This document shows positions 1 to 9,392 of a stretch of DNA of 64,000 nt, one piece after another. The DNA is taken from assembly GCA_025738555.1 (NCBI GenBank), contig JAOVFP010000017.1, forward strand, positions 1,860,001-1,924,000, written 5' to 3'. Each line of letters opens with the position of its first letter. Positions within the stretch are counted from its first letter, which is position 1. The notes beneath the pieces were generated by a model. That model had not been told where the DNA came from and did not search any database. It saw nothing but the letters and a program-made list of their open reading frames with translations. This DNA comes from Cyathus striatus. Lineage: Eukaryota > Basidiomycota > Agaricomycetes > Agaricales > Nidulariaceae. A program made the position numbers and the translations under genes.

Positions 1-1195
1 ATCTGCAACGATGGTGATTGACAGATGTCGTAGATTGCTAAGCTCCATTAAACTGCTGATGATATGCTCCCCATAGCATCAACTATCCTCGTACCGGGGT
101 GTAATTTCCAGAACTTCTAATGATTTTGCGTGGTTACGGAGGGTATTCATATATAAGTCGGTTGATAGCTTCTCAGATTCCGGTGCAGTCGTACAAACCG
201 CCGTAGTGATACGAAGTGACTTGAGGCTGGTATAGCTTCTCAAATACTGTAAGAAGCTCTCATTGGGCTCGTCGAGAGTAATCTCTTGAAGGTAAATCTT
301 TTCCTGTTGGAACAACTTCCATGCCGTAGTCGCCGCAGAGAGATTACGATGATAAGCTATATCGGAACCGTAACTGTCTAGGGTCTTAGAGTCCAGGACA
401 AGGTCATCTAAGGAGAACGATTCAAGCGATTGTAAGTGAGGCATTAAAGCGTGAGGTGGCTGCATATAAAATCCTTCCAACGTAAGGCGTTGTATATGCA
501 AAGGAGTTTCCTTAGGAATACACGAAAATAGATATGGAAGGTCATGTTCGAAGTTATGTTTGCGATTAGTGCAACTGGAGTTGCAGATCTCGAGACTAAT
601 GAGTTGATGTGCTGATTTGGCAATTAATTCTGGTACACCCTGAATCGATCCATTATGTGCGATGGTTGTAGTATCTGATAAGGATCGAATGGAGAGTTCT
701 TTCACCAGAGGTAGCGTGTGTACTTGGATTGAAATATTTTCTTCTAGATCCACGTTCAGTGCCAATTTCGTCAAAGATGGCATCTGAGCGATTTCAGATA
801 TCACGTATTCTCTGCTCCACTCTTCGGGTCCCAGTAGCCTTTTCAAATTCCACCTATCATTGACGTGGAGTGTTGGGCTTGGTAAGTTAGGCAAAGAAAA
901 AGGAGCAAGTACTCACGTTATAGAAGTCACCTGCCGAAGATTAGTAAATGCAAGTGGAAGCCACTTTTTTATTGAAGGTAATTGACGATCGCATGGAACC
1001 AACATAGAGCACCTGTGCGCAGACTTTCGTGATTCGTCTGCTGAGTCGTAATCAGGAGTCCAGGGTTGAGGAGTAATGGATTCTATCGTGAGCGATTTCG
1101 CGTATGTCACACCAGGGTGAGTTCGGGTAGCGAGGGCTTTGATCAGCTCAAGAAATCTGTCGACCGGACTTATGTGTCAAATGGTAGCGCACGCA
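1..1195 (-). pseudogene. F-box family protein, C-terminal part, broken
   Basis: The minus strand encodes a relative of the three F-box proteins at 43959-45804, 46446-48222 and 55819-57564. An upstream exon (about 1195-917) carries the HAKSLTI-like segment (here YAKSLTIESI) and a KKWLPLA motif. A 63-nt intron (916-854, GTGAGT..TAG) follows, and then the leucine-rich C-terminal exon with the shared IAQMPSLTKL and IQGVPELIAKSA motifs. The family probably acts as a substrate receptor of SCF ubiquitin ligases; that role is inferred. Reading is closed by a TGA at about 79-81, just where the paralogues have Trp before C(F/Y)GEH, and the homologous frame continues to the window edge. Near 1170 the frame also shifts. 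The F-box exon is missing on this side: homology stops at about 1200, 90 bp before a hAT terminus. A plausible F-box exon lies at 15052, on the other side of the inserted DNA. Confidence 0.75.
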
Positions 1196-1723
1196 CGAGT
1201 CGCAGCGTTGTCAATGACTGGGTCAGACCCCGTCAGTCAGAAGGGTCTAAGTCAGTGATTGACAGTCAACCGGTCAACCACTGACGGTCAGTGATGTCGT
1301 GGTCAAGCTGACCATGGTTCAATTTGGTCAGGTCATTTACGACCATCAAATTGGACCTAGGTCAATGACCAGGTCGCTGATGGTCGAAATTGGTCATACC
1401 ATTTTTAGTAACCTAATCGGGTTAGATAAGATACGGTAATTAGCTTTCAACTCAATTGACGAAGCATAGAATAGTATAACAAGCTGCGACACATGTATTA
1501 TTTACCTAGGCTCTACTCCAGAGTGGAGACTGAGGAATGGAAATTTTTGTACACTATTGCTCGCAATGTAGATAGCATCGTGAACATTGTCTCCCTCATC
1601 ATCTGAAATGTCTAGCAAAAACAGTTGGGCTTGGGCATACTTCGACACAGATAACAAAACTAGGTCAGGTGCAAAGAATGCATGGTGCAAAGGATGCTTG
1701 GCAAAAAAAGCCTCAGAACTTCG

Positions 1724-1728
1724 TGAAG
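1724..1728. repeat. 5-bp target duplication of the Ty3 element (left)
   Basis: TGAAG at 1724-1728 is repeated directly after the 3' LTR at 9393-9397. In the uninterrupted copy 2 of the host hAT element the site is present once (reverse complement at 20257-20261), which proves the insertion point. Confidence 0.95.
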
Positions 1729-2213
1729 TGTTACGATTTTCTTTACTTTTATCTATTTACGTATGTTTTCTTTACATTTTGTTGACCTGTTTGGTATCAT
1801 CTTTGATACCAAACACTTCACTTCTTACTTACACGATTGTCATTTTATTCTTGACTCATCTCGAGTCATTTACCTTACTTAGTATACTTTTCTTTCTTCT
1901 TGCTGTGCCGCAGTCATGCGCAGTTGATGCATAAGCATCTTGACCTATCTGGTTATACTCTTACTTATTATTAGTACGAACTTGTTTGTATTTAAACAGT
2001 AGTAACTTGGGCTGTAGAGCTCAAGCTTCAGCTTAAATCGAACTAGCTTTACTTTGATTCATTCACTTCGCTCGTACTTAAGTCTAACCAACTTAAGAGC
2101 TCGTGAATAGAGACTCGAACTCGATATACTGATCTACTTGTTCTTTGAACTTGTAAATCACGTGAATATCGGACTTGTACGATAAACGTCCCAACTAGAA
2201 CTTTATCGTAACA
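1729..2213 (+). repeat. 5' LTR
   Basis: The LTR begins TGTTACG and ends CGTAACA, giving the usual TG..CA with a 7-bp inverted terminal repeat. It is 485 bp, the same length as the 3' LTR. Differences from the 3' LTR include T/C near 1779, C/T near 1824, C/T near 1861, T/C near 1906, T/C near 1924, A/C near 2167 and C/T near 2180. Confidence 0.95.
1989..1996 (+). promoter_or_regulatory. TATA-like box of the LTR promoter
   Basis: TATTTAAA lies 33 bp upstream of CAAGCTTCAGCTT at 2022. That spacing would start the transcript at or near 2022, which is the sequence complementary to the primer-binding region after the 5' LTR. The start site is inferred. Confidence 0.45.
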
Positions 2214-2230
2214 AAAGCTGAAGCTTGCCG
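2214..2230 (+). other. Primer-binding region, likely self-priming
   Basis: Immediately after the 5' LTR, AAGCTGAAGCTTG (2215-2227) is a perfect 13-nt complement of CAAGCTTCAGCTT inside the LTR (2022-2034; copy in the 3' LTR at 9201). No complement to a common tRNA 3' end, such as TGGTATCAGAGC, is seen. This is the arrangement known from Tf1/sushi-type elements, where the 5' end of the element RNA folds back to prime reverse transcription. Confidence 0.6.
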
Positions 2231-2278
2231 ACTGCTCGCACTACTTAGTGCAGCACCCCGACACATCGAATCGAAACA

Positions 2279-3568
2279 ATGACAACCCCCTGGAGATTTA
2301 AAGCTCCAGAGAGTTCTGACTCTGAAGGCGAAGAGAAACTGAAGTCCCAACCAGAAGGACTTGTATGGACCTCGCCACAAGAGGGAGGAAGCTTTAACCC
2401 CTTTGTGTCTATCGCTAGCTCGAGCAAACCTATCGGGAAACGAGTAGCTGATACCACTTCGAAACCAACACGACTGAAATCACAGATCCCTACACCCAGA
2501 CAGTTCTTTTCAAAAGAACTGACACCGACGCAACGGAACCCTGCCCAACAGATCCCAGAAACTTTACTAGCCCAAGAACTAGTTGAACATCTAAAAAGAA
2601 ACCAACCACCTGATAACGACGAGTACATCACAGCTGACGAAGGATACCCTCCACTTCCCAGATCGACAACACCTTCCACAATTTCTGATCACGAATCAGA
2701 CGCTAGCATGTCTAGCACAGACGCACCAGCACCTAAAGTCAACGACAAAGAATTGAGGTTAAATCCTCCCACCATCTTTGAAGGAGACAAGAAGAAATCC
2801 AAGAAATGGCTCCGAGACGTCGAATCATACTTTCTGATAAACGACAAAATCTATGACACAGATGCGAAGAAAATAATGTATGCTATGTCATACATTGGGG
2901 GAGGAATTGCTGGAAACTGGAAAGAAAAGAAACAGAACGAAATGTTCAAAACTGATACACCGGCTCCAGGAACCTGGGCCGCTTTCAAAGAAGATTTCAA
3001 AAAAAACTTCGACCCAGTTGACGAGAAAGACGAAGTCTTTCACAAACTCCAGAACCTTACCCAAGGAAAGGGAACAGCTGATGAATATATCACTGAATTC
3101 GAAATACTCGTCAGCCATGTAGAAGGACTTGATGATTTTACAAAGATGGACCTTTTTAAGGCAGGACTTAATCGACCTCTCCTTCAAAGTATCCACACAC
3201 AAAAAAACATTCCAGACACTATTGCAAAATGGCAAGACGATGCCAGAAAATTCGATCGAAACTACAGACAGATCCAGCAATATAATAAAACAGGACGAAG
3301 GGGATATTTTGCCCCTAGACCCAAGACTACTACTACTCAAGACCCGAATGCCATGGACGTAGATCACATGGAGATAAACCGACTAGATGCAAAGACACGA
3401 GGAGAATACTTGCAGGCTGGGAAATGTTTTATTTGTGGAACTAAAGGACATATGGCCCGGCAATGCCCGAATCGAAACAAAGAAAACACTACTCCCCGCG
3501 CAAAAAACAATAACCCCTTCATCAAGAAGATGACTGGGAAAGAACTTGCCGAAGAAATGAGGCTCTGA
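2279..3568 (+). CDS. gag: Gag polyprotein of the Ty3 element
   Basis: The capsid/nucleocapsid precursor, 429 residues from ATG 2279. A disordered, charged N-terminal third is followed by the retrotransposon gag domain (about residues 160-350, with W..F and GLNRPL-type motifs). A CCHC zinc knuckle (CFICGTKGHMARQCP, about residues 383-397) would bind RNA. The frame closes at a TGA (3566-3568), but the sequence stays gag-like for another 22 codons to a TAA at 3635-3637. The TGA is therefore probably a mutated Arg codon, and the ancestral gag ended at 3637. That ancestral end overlaps pol and contains a -1 slippery heptamer. Confidence 0.85.
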   Translation: MTTPWRFKAPESSDSEGEEKLKSQPEGLVWTSPQEGGSFNPFVSIASSSKPIGKRVADTTSKPTRLKSQIPTPRQFFSKELTPTQRNPAQQIPETLLAQELVEHLKRNQPPDNDEYITADEGYPPLPRSTTPSTISDHESDASMSSTDAPAPKVNDKELRLNPPTIFEGDKKKSKKWLRDVESYFLINDKIYDTDAKKIMYAMSYIGGGIAGNWKEKKQNEMFKTDTPAPGTWAAFKEDFKKNFDPVDEKDEVFHKLQNLTQGKGTADEYITEFEILVSHVEGLDDFTKMDLFKAGLNRPLLQSIHTQKNIPDTIAKWQDDARKFDRNYRQIQQYNKTGRRGYFAPRPKTTTTQDPNAMDVDHMEINRLDAKTRGEYLQAGKCFICGTKGHMARQCPNRNKENTTPRAKNNNPFIKKMTGKELAEEMRL

Positions 3569-3600
3569 GTCGCAGAACTCCCAGGAGCTGAACAAATTGA

Positions 3601-6600
3601 ATACTTCGAAAGTATCAACAAAATGGGTTTTCAATAAGGAGGACTATTAATCCCACTGTAGGGCCTCCTATTCTACTTTCCAATGTAATTATAGCTGATG
3701 TTGAACGAAATACTATGCGAGTTCCTGTTACATTAGGAAACGTGGGATCAGTTCCAGCCTTGATCGATTCAGGGGCTGGAGGAAACTTCATGAGTCAAGC
3801 AACTGCGAAGAAATTCAATCTTACTCCGCAACCTTTGGGAAAACTAACACCGGTATACAATGCAGACGGAACCCTCAACAAAAAAGGATATATTTCACAC
3901 TATGTCGACGACAAAGTAAAAGTAGGAACAGCTACTATTCCTACTCGATTTTACCTTTCCGGATTAGGAAACGAATCCATTATCATGGGCTACCCTTTCT
4001 TAGAACAAACGAACCCCCAAATAAACTGGAAGGAAGGAATGTTGAAGATTGATCAAATGCGGTTGGACAGGCAATTCAATCAAAGATTCGCGCAATCCAT
4101 GTCTATTGCTCGAATGAAAATGATAAAACCTATCACGGAAACTTTACGATCAGGACAACTGGCCTCTATTGAAGAAATAACTGACGAATCGGAGAATGAG
4201 CAAATGGAAATGCTCCCTCAAGATTATAGGTATTCTCTCGAGGATACAAGAATCCCCGATGAGAAGATGATAGAAATCCCGGATCTACCATTACAGGACA
4301 ACTGGAACCCAATCGAAATATATTGGATGCAAATAAACAATGCTGAAGATGAAGATCTTGAAGAGATGACTGCCGAAAGCATTCATTTGCGAACCTTCTT
4401 AACAGAAATTGAAGATCCTCTTCTTACAGAACACGGACTAGGCACATCTTATGAAACGAAGGAACCATTATCCAAAAAATACGGAATTCCTATCAGAGTA
4501 AAACAGACAATCTCGCAACGGCTATCTTATGAACCTGAAAAGATTAAAAGAACCTTCGAACAGATGGTACCCGAACATCTTTGGGACTACAAAGACGTAT
4601 TCGATAAGGACACCTCAGAAGAATTTCCACCATCAAGACCATAGGATCATCACATTCGAATGAAGAAAGACTTTTTACCTTGAAAAAGCAGAGTATACCC
4701 TCTCAGCATACAAGAAGAAAAGGCGATGAACGAATTCATTGATGACAATCTCAGAAAAGGATATATTGAGGAAGTCCTACCAGACTCAACCAATGCTGAA
4801 AACACTGCAGGATTCTTCTTTGTAGGAAAAAAGGACACGGACGACATGAGACCATGCCAAGACTATCGATATTTAAATAACGGAACCATTAAAGATCGCT
4901 ATCCACTGCCTCACATCAAACAACTAATAGAAGACCTTAAAGATGCTGACTTATTTACAAAAATGGACCTCCGAGGAGCATATAACAAAATTCAAATCGT
5001 TCCAGAAGACAGATCAAAAGCTGCTTTCGTCACCAAAAGAGGCATTTTCAGACCCACTGTCATGTTCTTCAGACTCTGCAACTCCCCAGCAACTTTCATG
5101 CGAATGATCAACCACTTACTTGAAGACTACATCTCTCAAGGAATTGTTCGAGTATATCTAGATGATATACTTATTTTTACAAAAAACAATCTTGAACTTC
5201 ATAGGAAAATAACACGAGAAATCCTCCAGATTCTCCGAGATAATGGACTATTTGCAAAACCCGAAAAATGTTCTTTTGAAGTAACAGAAGTTGACTATCT
5301 TGGAATGATCATTCGACCAAACAACATCGCAATGGACCCCAAAAAACTTGCTGGAATATCTGATTGGCCTGCTCCCACGAAAATCAAAGAGGTCCAGTCA
5401 TTTGCAGGATTCTGCAACTTCTATCGCCAGTTTATTCCCTGTTACAGCAAAAGAATAGAACCGATTCTTAAGCTGACAAGAAACACCGAACCGTGGAATT
5501 GGGGCGCAGAACAACAACTTGCTTTTGACGACCTAAAAGAAGCATTCCTAAAAGAACCAATTCTCAGGATACCAAACCCTGAGAAACCTTTTACTATGTT
5601 GGTCGACGCATCCGATTATGCAACTGGGGCTGTTCTCAAACAAGAAGACGAAAACGGATTTTGGAAACCATGTGGATACATATCTCACATGTTTACAGCA
5701 ACAGAACGAAATTATCAAATTTATGATAAAGAACTCTGTGCTATAGTTCATGGATTCAAAGCATGGCGACACCTACTGGAAGGACATCCAAACAAAATAC
5801 TCGTATTCTCTGATCACGAAAATCTAAAATACTATCGAGAACCTCAAAAGGTTACAAGACGACAAGCTCGATGGTCCCTTTTCCTATCAGACTTTGACAT
5901 CAACATGCAACATATACAAGGGAAAAAGAATCTTGAAGCAGACATGATCTCACGACGACCTGATTTTACCCCTGACAGGGAACATGAAAACAACGGTCTA
6001 ATAGTTTTACCTGATCATTGGTTCATCAATACTCTGAACACAGATCATGACAATTGGTTTGCAAACGTTCTAGATGCAAACCTACATATCAACCTGATCT
6101 CTACAGAACTTAAAGATCTGGTTGTTAATCAAACTGAAAAAGATACTTTGGCCCAAAAAATAATTACAGCCATTGAAGCCAAAGATATCCCTCCTATTCG
6201 TTCCTCTTTAGATGACTGGCGAATTGAAAGTGGACTAATTCTTTTTAGAGACCGAGTCTATGTTCCTGAAGACGCGGAATTACGACGAAGTATTGTGGCA
6301 TTAAAACATGACAGTCTACCTGCTGGACATCACGGACGAAGTTCAACTGAAAAAGAAGTTAAAAAGGAATACTGGTGGCCTGGGATGGGAGTTTTCGTCA
6401 AACAATACGTCACCGGATGCGCCACTTGTCAACAAATGGCTTATGATCGAAGACCAAAACCACCGATTAACCCCATCCCCATTCCCAAAACTACACGACC
6501 ATTTTCACAAATATCTATGGACTTCATTACGGATTTACCTAAATCTGAGGGATTTGATGGAATCATGGTCGTGGTCGACCATGGGTCTACTAAGGGGGTA

Positions 6601-7578
6601 ATTTTCGAACCTTGCATCATGAAGGGGCTCAATGCAGAAAGAACGGCAACATTAATTCGAAAAACACTCTATAGACAGTACAGCCTTCCCAATGCAATCA
6701 TTTCTGACAGAGACACAAGATTCGTAGCAGAAGTATTTCAGGCAATACTTCATTTCCATAAAATCAAATGGAAAGGATCCACTGCCTACCACCCTCAAAC
6801 CGACGGACAAACAGAAAGGATGAACCAAGAGATCGAAACTTACCTTCAATGTTTTTGCAGTGCCAGACAACACGAATGGGCAAACCACATCCCAGAAGCA
6901 GAGATCTCACGAAATGCTCAAGTCAATTCGGTCACACAAAGATCCCCTTTCTATCTATTACACGGATATGAACCAGTCATCACTCCCACTGTGAGAGACA
7001 CCACTTATGTCAGGGAAGCAGAGATCAGAATAGACGATATGGCAGAAGCAAGAAAAGAAGCACAGGCCCTCATCCAAATCACTCAACAAAAGACTCGTGA
7101 AGCACAGAAACGAGGATTCACAAAATATGAAGTTGGAGATATGGTGTGGCTTGATACAAAAAACCTATCCATTGCTTACCCCTCTAGGAAAATGGCACCA
7201 AGACGCGAAGGACCTTTCAAAATCATTGAAAAACTGGCACCTTTTACGTACAAATTGGAACTCCCAGAACAATGGACCATTCACCCTGTTTTTAACACTG
7301 TTCTTCTCATGCCATACGTCGAAACCTCTGTCCATGGGAAAAACTTCTTAGAACCACCCCCAGACTTGGTTGAAGCCGAACCAGAGTGGGAAATCGAAGC
7401 TATCGTGGGACATAAAATGCCAAAGAAAAGGAAAAACCAACGTACCGAACTGATCATGCGGTACAGAATATGATGGAAAGGATACTCATCAGCAAAGGAC
7501 GAATGGGTACATGAAGAATACTTGAGCAATGCTCAAGAACTACTAGAAGACTATAAGAAGAAGGCTAATCTAAACTGA
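3601..7578 (+). pseudogene. pol: Pol polyprotein: protease, RT, RNase H, integrase, chromodomain
   Basis: The frame is open from 3601 and interrupted by TAG 4642-4644, TGA 4681-4683 and TGA 7471-7473; the true end is the TGA at 7576. Domains in order: aspartic protease with DSGAGG (Asp codon at 3766); reverse transcriptase with YLDD (5155-5166); RNase H with DASDYATGAV (about 5600); integrase with an HHCC zinc site (about 6307-6430, GCATCQQ) and the DDE acidic residues in MDFITDLP, SDRDTRF and QTERMNQE; then a chromodomain (EWEIEAIVG ... WKGYSSAKDEW ... LLEDYKK). The TAG falls where relatives have Trp (RPWDH context), and the last TGA lies in the chromodomain just before WKGY. All three stops can be explained by single transitions. 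The catalytic motifs themselves are intact. Confidence 0.88.
3625..3631 (+). promoter_or_regulatory. Putative -1 ribosomal frameshift heptamer between gag and pol
   Basis: In the gag frame the codons read ATG GGT TTT CAA TAA. The heptamer G GGT TTT fits X XXY YYZ. A one-base backward slip leads directly into the pol frame, which is open from 3601, two codons before the zero-frame TAA at 3635-3637. The site is seen in the sequence; its use is inferred. I did not establish a downstream stimulatory structure. Confidence 0.5.
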
Positions 7579-7632
7579 ATTGACAGTTTACTACAAACTG
7601 CCAACGATTAACTAGTCGTATCCTTCTTCACA

Positions 7633-8865
7633 ATGCCTTCCAACAACATTTCTTCTTCCACTGGCTCCCTCCCTTCTACCGAAAATGCTCGTCCTACCTT
7701 TATTCATTCTGCCGAACCACTCATGCTCCCCCCACTCATCGCTAATATCAACTACCAACACTCTTTACTTGAACGACCTACCGCACCTCTCGAGCTCATT
7801 AACGAATATCGCGACGCCTTGCAAAACGTACCAGAACATCAAGTAACCTCGACTAGAAACTTTCTCTCCGATCTACCCAATGGAAACGCCCTTGTCACTC
7901 AATATGACATCTTCAGAGAGGCTATAGAGATGGAGAACGCATGCAGAAGAAATCAAGTTAACGCAATTCAGGGAATGTTTGATGCAGGACTGCATCGTGC
8001 TACTGAAGTAGCACAGTTCTTAGATGCACCGGGTACCCCTAATCCTTCCCTTGCTCACCAACAACTTGCACTAATCCGTCGAAGTAACCCCAACGACGAT
8101 AGCGGCGGTAAGAGAACCGAGGATGATCAGTCGAACGGCGAATTTGGAGTCCGTTGTATTGGAGGCAGTTTCTACCTCCATCCACAATCTCACCCTCTCT
8201 GAGAACGTACCACTACCGAACAGTGGAGAAACATCCGAACCCGAACCTCCGTCTCGACCAGCGACACCTTGGCGCCCCCTGTCACCACCACCAGCAACAC
8301 TCTACCCGACGAGTGCCCTCCCATCACGAAGTCCATCTCCAACCCCGATCAACACTGTTTCCTCTGCGGAAGCATGACACACGTTAAGAAGGACTGCCCA
8401 GACTATCGGTGCAACCGCTGTTATCAAAACGCCCCTGGGCACACCGCCCCAGCTTGTCCCAATCACTTCGCTCCATGACGACCATACCCCCCCACGAAGA
8501 GACACCCCCTTACCACCATATACTCCCGAACGAAGAAGCATGTGGAGGCAGATTCTAGGTCCATCAGCCCGGATCCCTGCGGAAAGGACGGCTGCGCCTC
8601 ACACTACAAGGGATTCTGTTACACCGAACGACGGAGTAAGATCCCGGGGCAGGGGGAGTCGAAGGATGGGAAGGGGTTCCGTTCCCACAGGGAGGAACGA
8701 CAGGAGAGAGAGAGAGGCAGGAGGGTCAAATCGGAGAAGTACTACTTCTGTGGAATTCGACCCAATGGTAAGTCAGGGGAACAGGCATGGGAGGAACACC
8801 TCCTCAAGATGGAGGATCCAGACGACTATGACGTCCTTGGGGACTTCTATCCGGGCGACTGATAT
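7633..8865 (+). pseudogene. Third open reading frame of the Ty3 element, CCHC zinc-knuckle protein
   Basis: Downstream of pol, on the same strand and inside the LTRs, lies a separate coding region starting MPSNNISSSTG. The first 155 or so residues are helical, without a family I can name. A Pro/Ser/Thr-rich linker follows, then a CX2CX4HX4C knuckle (CFLCGSMTHVKKDC) and a second Cys/His cluster (CNRCYQNAPGHTAPAC), ending in an acidic tail (EDPDDYDVLGDFYPGD). The path changes frame: frame one to about 8100, an open Pro-rich stretch in the next frame to about 8340, then frame one again, with a TGA at 8476-8478. Codon-level continuity across frames suggests a once intact gene now carrying at least two indels. 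It could be an RNA-binding accessory protein; that is inference. Confidence 0.6.
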
Positions 8866-8897
8866 TAGTGAAGTTACGGTGAACTTCACGCTTTAAT

Positions 8898-8907
8898 ACG
8901 GGGGTAA
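8898..8907 (+). other. Polypurine tract before the 3' LTR
   Basis: ACGGGGGTAA directly precedes the 3' LTR (TGTTACG at 8908). It is a short purine-rich run in the position expected for plus-strand priming. Confidence 0.6.
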
Positions 8908-9392
8908 TGTTACGATTTTCTTTACTTTTATCTATTTACGTATGTTTTCTTTACATTTCGTTGACCTGTTTGGTATCATCTTTGATACCAAACACTTTAC
9001 TTCTTACTTACACGATTGTCATTTTATTCTTGACTCATCTTGAGTCATTTACCTTACTTAGTATACTTTTCTTTCTTCTTGCTGCGCCGCAGTCATGCGC
9101 AGTCGATGCATAAGCATCTTGACCTATCTGGTTATACTCTTACTTATTATTAGTACGAACTTGTTTGTATTTAAACAGTAGTAACTTGGGCTGTAGAGCT
9201 CAAGCTTCAGCTTAAATCGAACTAGCTTTACTTTGATTCATTCACTTCGCTCGTACTTAAGTCTAACCAACTTAAGAGCTCGTGAATAGAGACTCGAACT
9301 CGATATACTGATCTACTTGTTCTTTGAACTTGTAAATCACGTGACTATCGGACTTGTATGATAAACGTCCCAACTAGAACTTTATCGTAACA
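8908..9392 (+). repeat. 3' LTR
   Basis: 485 bp, TGTTACG..CGTAACA, about 98.5 percent identical to the 5' LTR. It is followed by the TGAAG target duplication at 9393-9397. Confidence 0.95.

Larger units (their letters stand above)
1729..9392 (+). mobile_element. Ty3/gypsy LTR retrotransposon (chromovirus), nested in hAT
   Basis: A full-length 7664-bp element: 485-bp LTRs, a primer-binding region, gag with a CCHC knuckle, pol in the order protease, reverse transcriptase, RNase H, integrase and chromodomain, an extra 3' open reading frame with zinc knuckles, and a short polypurine tract. The order RT-RH-INT plus a C-terminal chromodomain places it among the chromoviruses (Ty3/gypsy). The LTRs differ at about 7 of 485 positions, nearly all transitions, so insertion is fairly recent. 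Gag, pol and the third frame all contain stops or frameshifts, so this copy is not autonomous. It lies in the same orientation as the hAT element it interrupts. Confidence 0.93.

Noticed and set aside
2245..2679. 144-codon minus-strand frame opposite gag
   Set aside because: Shadow of the gag coding strand.
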